NCBI GenBank assembly: GCA_029821455.1
Contig: JALGTI010000189.1
Coordinates: forward strand, 1 to 6,284
Source: Candidatus Zipacnadia bacterium
Lineage (GTDB): Bacteria; Armatimonadota; Zipacnadia; Zipacnadales; Zipacnadaceae
Direction: 5' to 3'
Length of the DNA: 6,284 nt
Every line of letters begins with the position of its first letter. Position 1 is the stretch's first letter. Below are positions 1 to 5,602 of the stretch, piece by piece. Made by a program: the position numbers and the translations under genes. The notes under the pieces were generated by a model. The model was not told the DNA's origin, searched no databases, and worked only from the letters and a program-made list of their open reading frames with translations.

Positions 1-102
1 CCACGCGACGATGTTGACCTGCGGCTGATCGAAGAGTACCGCAACGGTGAGGGGAAGGCTGGCTGCGGCTACGCAGAGTGGAAAGAAAAGCACGGCCTGT
101 AG
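1..102 (+). CDS. 3' end of an unidentified protein (partial)
   Basis: Frame 1 is open from the left edge to a TAG at 100-102, giving 33 visible residues; the start lies outside the window. The tail begins PRDDVDLRLIEEYRNGEGK and ends AEWKEKHGL. The first part is reminiscent of the C-terminal stretch of bacterial pectate-lyase-like parallel beta-helix proteins, where a D-x-V-D-x-R-(I/V)-(I/V) run is followed by a short G-x-G-(K/R) segment. This is a memory-based resemblance over few residues, so no function is assigned. Codon use is coding-like and the reading direction matches the ATPase gene 54 bases downstream. A weak hairpin overlaps the stop codon, so transcription may end here rather than continue into the next gene. 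Confidence 0.6.
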   Translation, partial: PRDDVDLRLIEEYRNGEGKAGCGYAEWKEKHGL

Positions 103-127
103 GCATGCAAAGATGCCAGTCTTTATT
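102..127 (+). terminator. weak intrinsic-terminator-like hairpin
   Basis: GGCAT at 102-106 pairs perfectly with ATGCC at 113-117 around a six-base loop. The following bases, AGTCTTTATT, are moderately T-rich. The hairpin starts on the last base of the upstream gene's stop codon, a plausible place for a terminator. The stem is only 5 bp and the T-tract is interrupted, so termination may be partial or absent. Confidence 0.3.
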
Positions 128-142
128 CGGCGCAATGGTGTT

Positions 143-148
143 AGGAGG
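143..148 (+). promoter_or_regulatory. ribosome-binding site of the GspE/PilB ATPase
   Basis: A perfect AGGAGG ends eight bases before the ATG at 157. It fixes the start codon of the ATPase gene and shows that this lineage uses canonical Shine-Dalgarno initiation. Confidence 0.85.
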
Positions 149-156
149 CTAAGAAG

Positions 157-1956
157 ATGGAAGACGAACGTATTGCTCAGGCATTGATGGCGCAGGGAAT
201 CCTGGATGAAACAGAGTTGGCAGCGGCCCGCGAGGAGGCGGAGCAGTCAGGCATCAGCCTGGTGCAGGCGCTGCTGAAGCTGGGCTATGTTGACGCCAAC
301 ACCATAGCGCGGATTGTGGAGACCATCGAGGCGCAGCAGGGCTCTGAGGCGGGGGATGAAAGCGCCGAGGCCTTGGAGCTGCCGGATGTGGAAGTGCCCG
401 AGGCCGCCGAAGCCGCGCCTCAGGCGGCCAGCTCGGTGCTGAGCCAGTATCAGGTGGACCACGAGGCGCTGCGGGCCATCCCCCGGGCGAAGGCCGACGA
501 GTACTGCGTCCTGCCCATCAATATGTCCCAGGACCGCATCCTGCTGGCGATGGCCGATGTCAACGACATTGTGGCCATTGACGCGGTGCGCGCCCAGACC
601 CACCGCCAGGTCGAGCCGATCGAGGTGGATGAAGAGGAGCTGCGTAAGGCGATTGACCAGTACTATACGACGGTCGCGCGGGCTCAGGCGGCATCCACGG
701 AGGGAGCGACTGACCTGGGGGCAAGTGTCAGTGGCGGTGAGCTGGTATCTGGGGTTGATGTTGAGTTGCTCAAAATGCTGGACCAGGGCCATGTGGTGCA
801 GATTGTGGAGACACTGGTGTCTGATGCGGTGAAGATGCGTGCCTCCGACATCCACATCGAACCGCGCGGGGAAGGCGTGCAGGTGCGCTATCGGGTGGAT
901 GGCCGGCTGATGAACTACACCACCTTGCCCCCTGACATGCTTGCGCCGGTGCTCTCGCGCATCAAGATCCTGGCCGGCGAGGACATCAGCGAGACCCGCT
1001 TGCCGCAGGGCGGACGCTTTGCTACCGTGGTTGACGAAAGGCCGATTGACCTGCGTGTCTCCACGCTGCCGACCTACTGGGGCGAGAAGGCAGTCATGCG
1101 CATCCTGGACAAGAGCCGGATATTCGTCGCCCTCACCCAACTGGGCTTCTCACCGGAAATGCAGCAGACATTCGAGGACCTGGTCAACCGGCCCCAGGGA
1201 ATGATCCTGGTGACCGGGCCGACCGGCAGCGGCAAGAGCACCACCCTGTACGCTGCTCTGCACACTATCAATGACGAGACCAAGAACATCACCACGGTCG
1301 AGGACCCCATCGAATACGAGGTTCAGGGCCTCAACCAGGTGCAGATTCATCCCGTTATCGGCCTGGATTTTGCCGAGTGCCTGCGCCATATTCTGCGCCA
1401 GGACCCCGACGTCATCCTGGTCGGTGAGATCCGGGATTTGGAGACCGCGCAGATGGCGTTCCGCGCCAGCCTCACCGGCCACCTGGTGCTCAGCACCCTG
1501 CACACCAACGACGCGCCCAGTGCCACTACACGCCTGGTGGACATGGGTGTGCCGCCGTATCTCATCGCCTCCTCGGTCACCGGGGTGCTGGCCCAGCGGC
1601 TGGCCCGGCGCATCTGCACCCACTGTCGGACAAAGACCGAGCCGACGGCGCAGGAACTCAAGAGCCTCGGCCTCAAGCCCGAGCAGGCCCAGAAGATCAA
1701 CTTCTACCGCGGGCGTGGCTGCCAGCAGTGCCGCAACACCGGCTACTTGGGGCGTGTGGCGCTGTATGAGCTGATGCTGATGAACGACCAACTGCGTGAG
1801 GCGCTGACCGCAGGCGCCAATGCCTCCCAGTTGCGCCAGATTGCCATCAAGACGAAGATGAGGACACTGAAGTACGATGGCCTGCTGAAGATCCACCAGG
1901 GCATAACCACCGCCGCCGAGGTTATGGGCGTAATGTTCAGCCCGGAGGATTTCTGA
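157..1956 (+). CDS. pilB: GspE/PilB-family type II secretion / type IV pilus assembly ATPase
   Basis: This 599-residue cytoplasmic hexameric ATPase would power pseudopilus or type IV pilus assembly. Residues 1-60 form an MshEN-like helical region with two copies of the x-x-L-x-x-x-G-(I/Y)-(L/V) pattern (around 10-16 and 39-45). An acidic, Ala/Glu-rich linker (61-95) follows, then the rest of the N-terminal domain (about 96-170). The motor spans about 200-590: ASDIHIEP (229-236), RYRVDG (244-249), Walker A GPTGSGKS (354-361, K360), Asp box TTVEDPIEYE (379-388), Walker B ILVGE (420-424) and His box TGHLVLSTLH (440-449). A tetracysteine zinc site has C487/C490 and C522/C525. Length and C-terminus look complete. 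The tetracysteine site and domain order fit both GspE and PilB, so the symbol is provisional. No gspF/pilC, pilT or pilin gene is adjacent. A signal-peptide protein begins 46 bases downstream and may share the transcript. Confidence 0.96.
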   Translation: MEDERIAQALMAQGILDETELAAAREEAEQSGISLVQALLKLGYVDANTIARIVETIEAQQGSEAGDESAEALELPDVEVPEAAEAAPQAASSVLSQYQVDHEALRAIPRAKADEYCVLPINMSQDRILLAMADVNDIVAIDAVRAQTHRQVEPIEVDEEELRKAIDQYYTTVARAQAASTEGATDLGASVSGGELVSGVDVELLKMLDQGHVVQIVETLVSDAVKMRASDIHIEPRGEGVQVRYRVDGRLMNYTTLPPDMLAPVLSRIKILAGEDISETRLPQGGRFATVVDERPIDLRVSTLPTYWGEKAVMRILDKSRIFVALTQLGFSPEMQQTFEDLVNRPQGMILVTGPTGSGKSTTLYAALHTINDETKNITTVEDPIEYEVQGLNQVQIHPVIGLDFAECLRHILRQDPDVILVGEIRDLETAQMAFRASLTGHLVLSTLHTNDAPSATTRLVDMGVPPYLIASSVTGVLAQRLARRICTHCRTKTEPTAQELKSLGLKPEQAQKINFYRGRGCQQCRNTGYLGRVALYELMLMNDQLREALTAGANASQLRQIAIKTKMRTLKYDGLLKIHQGITTAAEVMGVMFSPEDF

Positions 1957-1988
1957 GCGGCTGAGTGAAAAGCCATAGCGAGACAACA

Positions 1989-1993
1989 GAGGA
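1989..1993 (+). promoter_or_regulatory. ribosome-binding site of the beta-helix protein
   Basis: GAGGA, within a purine-rich run, ends nine bases before the ATG at 2003. It supports that start, which also gives a well-formed signal peptide. It lies in the 46-base gap after the ATPase stop. I see no convincing promoter or terminator in that gap, which is consistent with co-transcription. Confidence 0.65.
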
Positions 1994-2002
1994 AGAAGAA
2001 CT

Positions 2003-3370
2003 ATGCGCAAAGCGTTCGTTGCAGCCGGCTTGGGGTCTCTGAGTTTCATACTGGCCGGGGCAGTCCAGGCAGCTACCATCAATGTCCCCGGTGACCAGCC
2101 AATGATCCAGGAGGCTATATGGGCAGCCGAGGATGGTGACGAGGCGGTGGTCGCCCCCGGAACCCACTACGAATGGAATATCCGTTTCTTTGACAAGGCT
2201 ATCACGGTCCGCAGCAGCGACCCCAACAGCCCTGCTGTCGTTGGGGCAACGGTCATAGACGGGCAAGGCAACGGCCCTGTGTTCAACTTCTATTCCCATG
2301 AGGATGGGGATTCCATCTTGAGCGGGCTAACGATCACGAACGGCCAGGCGGGTGAGGGGCTCTCATTTGGCGGTGGCGTCTCTTGCCATGAGTCCTCACC
2401 CACCATCACGAAGTGTATCATTACCCGCAACTCGGCGACGTACGGTGGTGGCATCTACTTGTACCAATCCTCGCCCCTAATCTCCGACAATATCATCACC
2501 GACAACTCGGCAAGTCAGAGTGGCGGTGGCATCGCCTACAGTGGCAAGGGCTCGCCCACGATTTCACACAACACGATCACGGGCAACTCAGCGGTTTTCT
2601 ATGGTGGAGGGCTAAGCTGCGGGAGTGGTAGCTCAGCTACGATTTCGGACAATGTCATCACAGACAACCGGTCCGCACATGGCGCGGGTATTTCTTGCAT
2701 GTCCGAGGCGGCTACGACCATCATTAATAACATTGTGTGTGAGAACGTGGGAGTCAGGGATGGCCCCTGCGGTACATCTATGGGGGGCGGCATCTACTGT
2801 GCCCATGCCTCACCAGCTATCACCAACAACACCATCAGCCACACCTCGGCCGACTGGGGCGGCGGCATTATGTGTAACCTCTCCTCGTCGCCCACCATCA
2901 AGAACTGCATCATCACCTTCTCGCCATCCGGAGGGGGAATCTACCGGCACTCCGGGAGCCCTACCGTCCGCTACTGTGACGTTTTCCGCAATGTAGACGC
3001 GGATGACGAACAGGCCAACTATGTGGGGATAGACGACCAAACCGGTACCAATGGCAATATCTCAGTGCATCCGCGCTGGCCCGGAGCTGACCGCGACGAC
3101 TTTCATCTGCGCTCAGAAGCCGGGCGCTGGAATCCCAATACGCAACGCTGGGTGCGTGACGGTGTGACCAGCCCTTGCATAGATGCTGGTGATCCTAATT
3201 CGGAATGCAACCACGAGCCGCCGGGCAATGGCAGGCGCATCAATATGGGCGCTTATGGGAATACGCCCGAGGCCTCCAGGACAACTGCCTGGACCGTTGT
3301 GCCCGGTCCCCCTAAGGTTTTCAAGCCTCGAAGGCCGATCCAGGTCCAGCCCAAGCTGATAGACCAATAG
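2003..3370 (+). CDS. exported right-handed parallel beta-helix repeat protein
   Basis: This 455-residue protein starts with a Sec signal peptide: MRK, a hydrophobic core, then a likely cleavage after AVQA (about residue 23). Residues 24-110 form the N-terminal cap and first coils (PGDQPMIQEAIWAAEDGDEAVVAPGTH resembles the usual opening of such proteins). About eight beta-helix coils run from 113 to 330, each with S-P-x-I-x-x-N-x-I-T and G-G-G-(I/L/V), spaced about 25 residues. A longer coil at 236-268 carries a loop insertion. The C-terminal block has SPCIDAGDP (390-398) and INMGAYGNTPEAS (413-425), followed by about 30 Pro/Lys/Arg-rich residues. No transmembrane anchor, dockerin or autotransporter domain is visible. 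Beta-helix folds occur in polysaccharide lyases, hydrolases and adhesins. No catalytic signature is recognisable, so substrate and activity are unknown. The protein is probably released or surface-bound. Confidence 0.9.
   Translation: MRKAFVAAGLGSLSFILAGAVQAATINVPGDQPMIQEAIWAAEDGDEAVVAPGTHYEWNIRFFDKAITVRSSDPNSPAVVGATVIDGQGNGPVFNFYSHEDGDSILSGLTITNGQAGEGLSFGGGVSCHESSPTITKCIITRNSATYGGGIYLYQSSPLISDNIITDNSASQSGGGIAYSGKGSPTISHNTITGNSAVFYGGGLSCGSGSSATISDNVITDNRSAHGAGISCMSEAATTIINNIVCENVGVRDGPCGTSMGGGIYCAHASPAITNNTISHTSADWGGGIMCNLSSSPTIKNCIITFSPSGGGIYRHSGSPTVRYCDVFRNVDADDEQANYVGIDDQTGTNGNISVHPRWPGADRDDFHLRSEAGRWNPNTQRWVRDGVTSPCIDAGDPNSECNHEPPGNGRRINMGAYGNTPEASRTTAWTVVPGPPKVFKPRRPIQVQPKLIDQ
2369..2950 (+). 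repeat. protein-level tandem beta-helix coils (about 8 copies)
   Basis: G-G/A-G-hydrophobic motifs begin at residues 123, 148, 174, 201, 227, 261, 286 and 310 of the beta-helix protein. Spacing is 24-27 residues, except for one interval of 34. The repeats are clear in protein but diverged in DNA, so this is an old structural repeat rather than a recent tandem duplication. Confidence 0.8.
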
Positions 3371-3408
3371 CTGCATCCGTCCAAAATCTGCAGACGCCGG
3401 CCTGTGAG

Positions 3409-3594
3409 ATGAAGTTAACGCAGATGCGGTTACTGCTGAAAGCGTTGCGGGAGACGTTGCGCGAGGCGATCGAGGACGGACAACCGTTTTGGACTACGTT
3501 ACGGGACAGGGCATGCCCGGTGGCTTCCAGCGGAAGCTGCGGGTATATGGGAGGGAGGGCGAGAGGCGTCGCCGGAGTGCCAGAAGCACAATAA
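3409..3594 (+). CDS. doubtful small ORF, 61 codons
   Basis: This ORF lies between the beta-helix gene and the convergent terminator. Its first 33 residues look protein-like: an amphipathic, charged stretch with LLLKALRETLREAIEDG and then PFW. The second half is Gly/Arg/Ser-rich and looks like chance translation. The only ribosome-binding candidate, GTGAG, sits directly against the ATG with essentially no spacer. No family is recognised. It could be a gene remnant or non-coding; I lean towards non-coding. Confidence 0.18.
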   Translation: MKLTQMRLLLKALRETLREAIEDGQPFWTTLRDRACPVASSGSCGYMGGRARGVAGVPEAQ

Positions 3595-3597
3595 GTA

Positions 3598-3629
3598 AAG
3601 CGGGGCGGCCCTCTCGGACCGTCCCGCTT
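3598..3629 (-). terminator. intrinsic terminator of hsp20 at the convergence point
   Basis: Bases 3598-3608 and 3619-3629 pair over 11 bp with one G-U pair, around a ten-base loop. On the - strand the stem is followed by TTACTTATTG, a modest T-rich tail. The stem begins 21 bases after the hsp20 stop codon, so it best fits termination of the leftward transcript. On the + strand the following bases (CGCTGATGG) are not T-rich, so rightward termination is less well supported, although the hairpin lies where both transcripts converge. Confidence 0.7.
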
Positions 3630-3649
3630 CGCTGATGGTGGCTGCTCGA

Positions 3650-4090
3650 CTATTCGATTTCGACTTTCTTGCCGCCCCGCACATCGGGCGCCTTTGGTGC
3701 GTTGACGGTTAAGACACCATCGGTGAACTTTGCTGTGACCTTGGTTTCGTCAATCGGCGCCGGCAGGGGTACCGTGCGATAGAAGCTGCCCCGCCGAATC
3801 TCCTTGCGGTAGTACCCCTCCTCCTTGACTTCCTCTTCCTGTTTTGTCTCGCCACGAATGGTTACTCTGTCGTTCTCGGCGTTCACTTGGATGTCTTCAC
3901 GCTTCGCGCCTGGCAGTTCGGCCTCGACAACGATTTCATCGTCCTTCTCATAAACGTCCACGGCAGGACCGAAGTCGATTTCTTCGCGCTCTAGAGGCCA
4001 CCGGCTGCGAAGCATACTGCCGAGCAGCTTGTCCATCTCATCGAACACGGTCGGCAGTTGAGTTCTGCTGCGCCATCGGATTAGAGACAT
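3650..4090 (-). CDS. Hsp20 / alpha-crystallin-family small heat-shock protein
   Basis: This 146-residue ATP-independent chaperone would hold unfolding proteins in a refoldable state in the cytoplasm, usually as large oligomers. A short N-terminal arm (1-40, MSLIRWRSRTQLPTVFDEMD) precedes an alpha-crystallin domain at about 42-135. Recognisable blocks are VDVYEKDDEIVVEAELPG (44-61), the charged loop ETKQEEEVKEEGYYRKE (81-97), GSFYRTVPLP (101-110), and the A-x4-G-V-L signature as AKFTDGVL (120-127), followed by PK (132-133). The C-terminal I-x-I-type motif, used for oligomer contacts, appears as V143-E-I145. Length is normal for class A bacterial members. The ATG has a strong ribosome-binding site, its own upstream promoter candidate, a structured leader and a terminator, so it is probably a single-gene heat-inducible unit. 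Confidence 0.97.
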   Translation of the reverse strand: MSLIRWRSRTQLPTVFDEMDKLLGSMLRSRWPLEREEIDFGPAVDVYEKDDEIVVEAELPGAKREDIQVNAENDRVTIRGETKQEEEVKEEGYYRKEIRRGSFYRTVPLPAPIDETKVTAKFTDGVLTVNAPKAPDVRGGKKVEIE

Positions 4091-4095
4091 ATCTC

Positions 4096-4110
4096 AACCC
4101 TCCTTGGGTT
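4096..4110 (-). promoter_or_regulatory. hsp20 ribosome-binding site enclosed in a small hairpin
   Basis: On the - strand, AAGGAGGG (complement of 4098-4105) ends seven bases before the hsp20 ATG and is a near-ideal Shine-Dalgarno site. It sits inside the inverted repeat AACCC-AAGGA-GGGTT (4096-4110). The core is partly in the five-base loop, and its last GG is paired in the 5-bp stem. The site itself is certain; temperature-sensitive masking is only a hypothesis. Confidence 0.8.
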
Positions 4111-4148
4111 TAAGTGTAGTGTGTGATCTGGTGTGCTCTGTAATAATT

Positions 4149-4189
4149 GGCAACAGACATTCCTGCTAGTACGCTGCAGGCCTGTTGCC
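4149..4189 (-). promoter_or_regulatory. imperfect inverted repeat / stem-loop in the hsp20 leader
   Basis: The outer arms GGCAACAG (4149-4156) and CTGTTGCC (4182-4189) pair perfectly over 8 bp. Inside them, CCTGC (4162-4166) and GCAGG (4176-4180) pair over 5 bp with a nine-base loop. The internal bulge is five bases on one side and one on the other. It lies between the -10 candidate and the hsp20 start, so it would be at the 5' end of the mRNA. It has no T-tract on either strand, which argues against a terminator. It could be an mRNA structure or a repressor-binding palindrome. It does not match the CIRCE operator sequence as I know it. Confidence 0.55.
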
Positions 4190-4201
4190 TCCCACATCGT
4201 A

Positions 4202-4207
4202 ATTATA
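4202..4207 (-). promoter_or_regulatory. candidate -10 box of the hsp20 promoter
   Basis: The - strand reads TATAAT here, a perfect sigma-70-type -10 hexamer in otherwise GC-rich DNA. It predicts a start near 4195 and a leader of about 105 bases. At 17-base spacing the -35 position reads ACTATC, a poor match; CTGAAC lies at 21-base spacing. A pyrimidine-rich tract (about 4231-4254) is upstream. No match to the sigma-32 consensus was seen. The promoter may need an activator or use another sigma factor. Confidence 0.45.
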
Positions 4208-4264
4208 GACGCTTAACACCACCTGATAGTTCAGAGAGAAAAAGAGAATTTCTTGGGTAAATCT

Positions 4265-4278
4265 GCTGCGATTGCAGC
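4265..4278 (-). terminator. short hairpin after the glycosyltransferase gene
   Basis: GCTGC and GCAGC pair over 5 bp with a four-base loop, 32 bases past the glycosyltransferase stop. On the - strand they are followed by AGATTTACC. The T-tract is poor, so this is a weak terminator candidate at best. Confidence 0.22.
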
Positions 4279-4310
4279 GGGCACGTGACCTGCCAAGCAA
4301 GTCTGCCCTC

Positions 4311-5573
4311 CTAGTCCTCGCTGACAAGCCTTTGGTAGAGCTGTTCAATCTGGGCGATCATGGCGTCAATACTAAAGCGCTCTTGGACTGCCTCTGCGGC
4401 TGTCCTCGCAGCGGCAGACTGCGGAAGCTCAGGCTCAAGGCCTCGGGTGTCCAGATTATACAGGTCTTCGGAGGCTAGCATATCCTCACGTGACAAGGTC
4501 ATCCCTGTAGCCCCGGTGGTGGCCGCCTCGGCCATCGTCTGCGGAGGTGCCACCTCAAGCTGCTGGCGGATAGCGTCAGCCAACTGTTCCACATTGCCCG
4601 GCTGGAAGATACCGGTGCGAGGCAACTTCTCGAAAACCTCACGGAGGCCACCAACATCAGCAGCCACCACCGCCACATCGGCAGCGAGGGCCTGCAGGCC
4701 GCGCAGAGGCCCGGCTGCCGCATCTGTGGTCAGCACCAGGACGTTGAGAATGGGGACAATGTCTCCCACATCCACACGTTGGCCGAGGAAAACCATCCCG
4801 CCTGCCACGCCCAAGGAATGGGCAAGCTCTTCGAGCGCCTCTCGATGTGGCCCGTCGCCGATAACGACGAACTCCACATTGGGCAGCTCGTCCTGGACGG
4901 CAACGGCAGCTTGAATGAAATCCTCCAGACCCAGGCCCGCCCGCAGCGGCGAGATAGTGCCTACCAGGGCCGCCTGCGGATCGAGCCCCACCGCTCTGCG
5001 CTTGATGCCGGGGTCTGACGCGCTTGTCCATAGCCTGCGCTCGACGCCCTGATATATCACCTGTGTTCGATCTGCCAGGTTTGGGGTTGTCTCACAAAGC
5101 GCGTCTCGTTCGGCCTGCGATGGGACTACCACCGCGTCAGCGTTTTGCAGCGCACGCCGCTGCAGCCGGCGCATCGGCCAGCCGGGTCCGTCCGGGGATG
5201 GGCCGCGCGGAATAGCCGAGTAGAGGCTGCAGACCAAGGCAGGAGCGGTGGCCGTGCGCTGTGTAGCCAGGGCTGAACAGACTTGGGCTGAGATGTCGTG
5301 GCTGTGAACGACATGAGCCTGATAGGAGCTGATGACTCGGGATAGCTGGGCCGCAAGCTTATAGTGGCCGCGTCGGTCCGCCGCTGCCGGCATCGGCAGG
5401 TTAACCCAGCGGATTTCGCGCTGAGAAAGCCTCCGCCGCACATACTGGCTCAGTCTCGCCGCCACGCACAACCGAAAGCGAGGCGACAGGCGCGTAGCGA
5501 CCGCCAATAAGTGGTCCGTTATGTCCACACTGTCGGCGCTGATAAGATAGACGACGTTCAGGGAATCTGGCAT
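4311..5573 (-). CDS. GT4-like glycosyltransferase fold protein with degenerate catalytic motifs
   Basis: This 420-residue protein has the two Rossmann halves of GT-B, family 4 glycosyltransferases. The N-terminal half shows NVVYLIS (6-12), HVVHSHD (87-93) and NADAVVVPSQAERD (144-157). VIYQGVE (172-178) leads into the C-terminal half, with ALVGTISPLRAGLGLEDFI (202-220), VEFVVIGDGPHREALEEL (233-250), VFLGQ (261-265) and AVVAADVGGLREV (301-313). GT4 enzymes normally move a sugar from a nucleotide donor to a lipid, glycan or protein. Here the usual E-x7-E reads A286...Q294, the R...K-G pair after VG is changed (VGTISPLRAG), and no Gly-rich N-terminal loop is visible. About 50 extra residues (341-392) interrupt the usual C-terminal helices. 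The fold is confident; activity is not. No clear Shine-Dalgarno precedes the ATG, and the protease gene ends 29 bases upstream, suggesting an operon. Confidence 0.85.
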   Translation of the reverse strand: MPDSLNVVYLISADSVDITDHLLAVATRLSPRFRLCVAARLSQYVRRRLSQREIRWVNLPMPAAADRRGHYKLAAQLSRVISSYQAHVVHSHDISAQVCSALATQRTATAPALVCSLYSAIPRGPSPDGPGWPMRRLQRRALQNADAVVVPSQAERDALCETTPNLADRTQVIYQGVERRLWTSASDPGIKRRAVGLDPQAALVGTISPLRAGLGLEDFIQAAVAVQDELPNVEFVVIGDGPHREALEELAHSLGVAGGMVFLGQRVDVGDIVPILNVLVLTTDAAAGPLRGLQALAADVAVVAADVGGLREVFEKLPRTGIFQPGNVEQLADAIRQQLEVAPPQTMAEAATTGATGMTLSREDMLASEDLYNLDTRGLEPELPQSAAARTAAEAVQERFSIDAMIAQIEQLYQRLVSED

Positions 5574-5602
5574 GGAGGTTACCAGCCGGCGGTCTGGAAA
5601 GG

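Noticed and set aside
247..1140. Long - strand ORF (297 codons) opposite the ATPase gene
   Set aside because: It is a mirror of a highly conserved coding frame in GC-rich DNA. The protein is His/Arg/Leu-rich low-quality sequence with no domain and no ribosome-binding site.
1957..2002. GGCT...AGCC pairing after the ATPase stop as a terminator
   Set aside because: It has only 4 bp, an eight-base loop and no T-tract.
1150..2082. Long - strand ORF (310 codons) over the ATPase 3' half and the beta-helix start
   Set aside because: It is antisense to the Walker A, Walker B and zinc motifs and to the signal peptide of real genes. Composition is atypical, with no recognisable family.
2369..2950. DNA tandem repeat or CRISPR-like array
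   Set aside because: The periodicity is in the encoded protein (beta-helix coils). The DNA copies are diverged, with no constant repeats and spacers.
3371..3597. Small RNA or gene in the region after the beta-helix gene
   Set aside because: Apart from the doubtful 61-codon ORF there is no promoter, conserved RNA fold or terminator serving the + strand that I can support.
4149..4189. The leader inverted repeat as a transcription terminator
   Set aside because: Neither strand has a T-run after the stem, and it lies downstream of the -10 box of hsp20.
4360..4914. + strand ORF of 184 codons opposite the glycosyltransferase
   Set aside because: It is Ser/Arg/Thr-rich shadow sequence. The opposite strand carries clear GT4 blocks in the same span.
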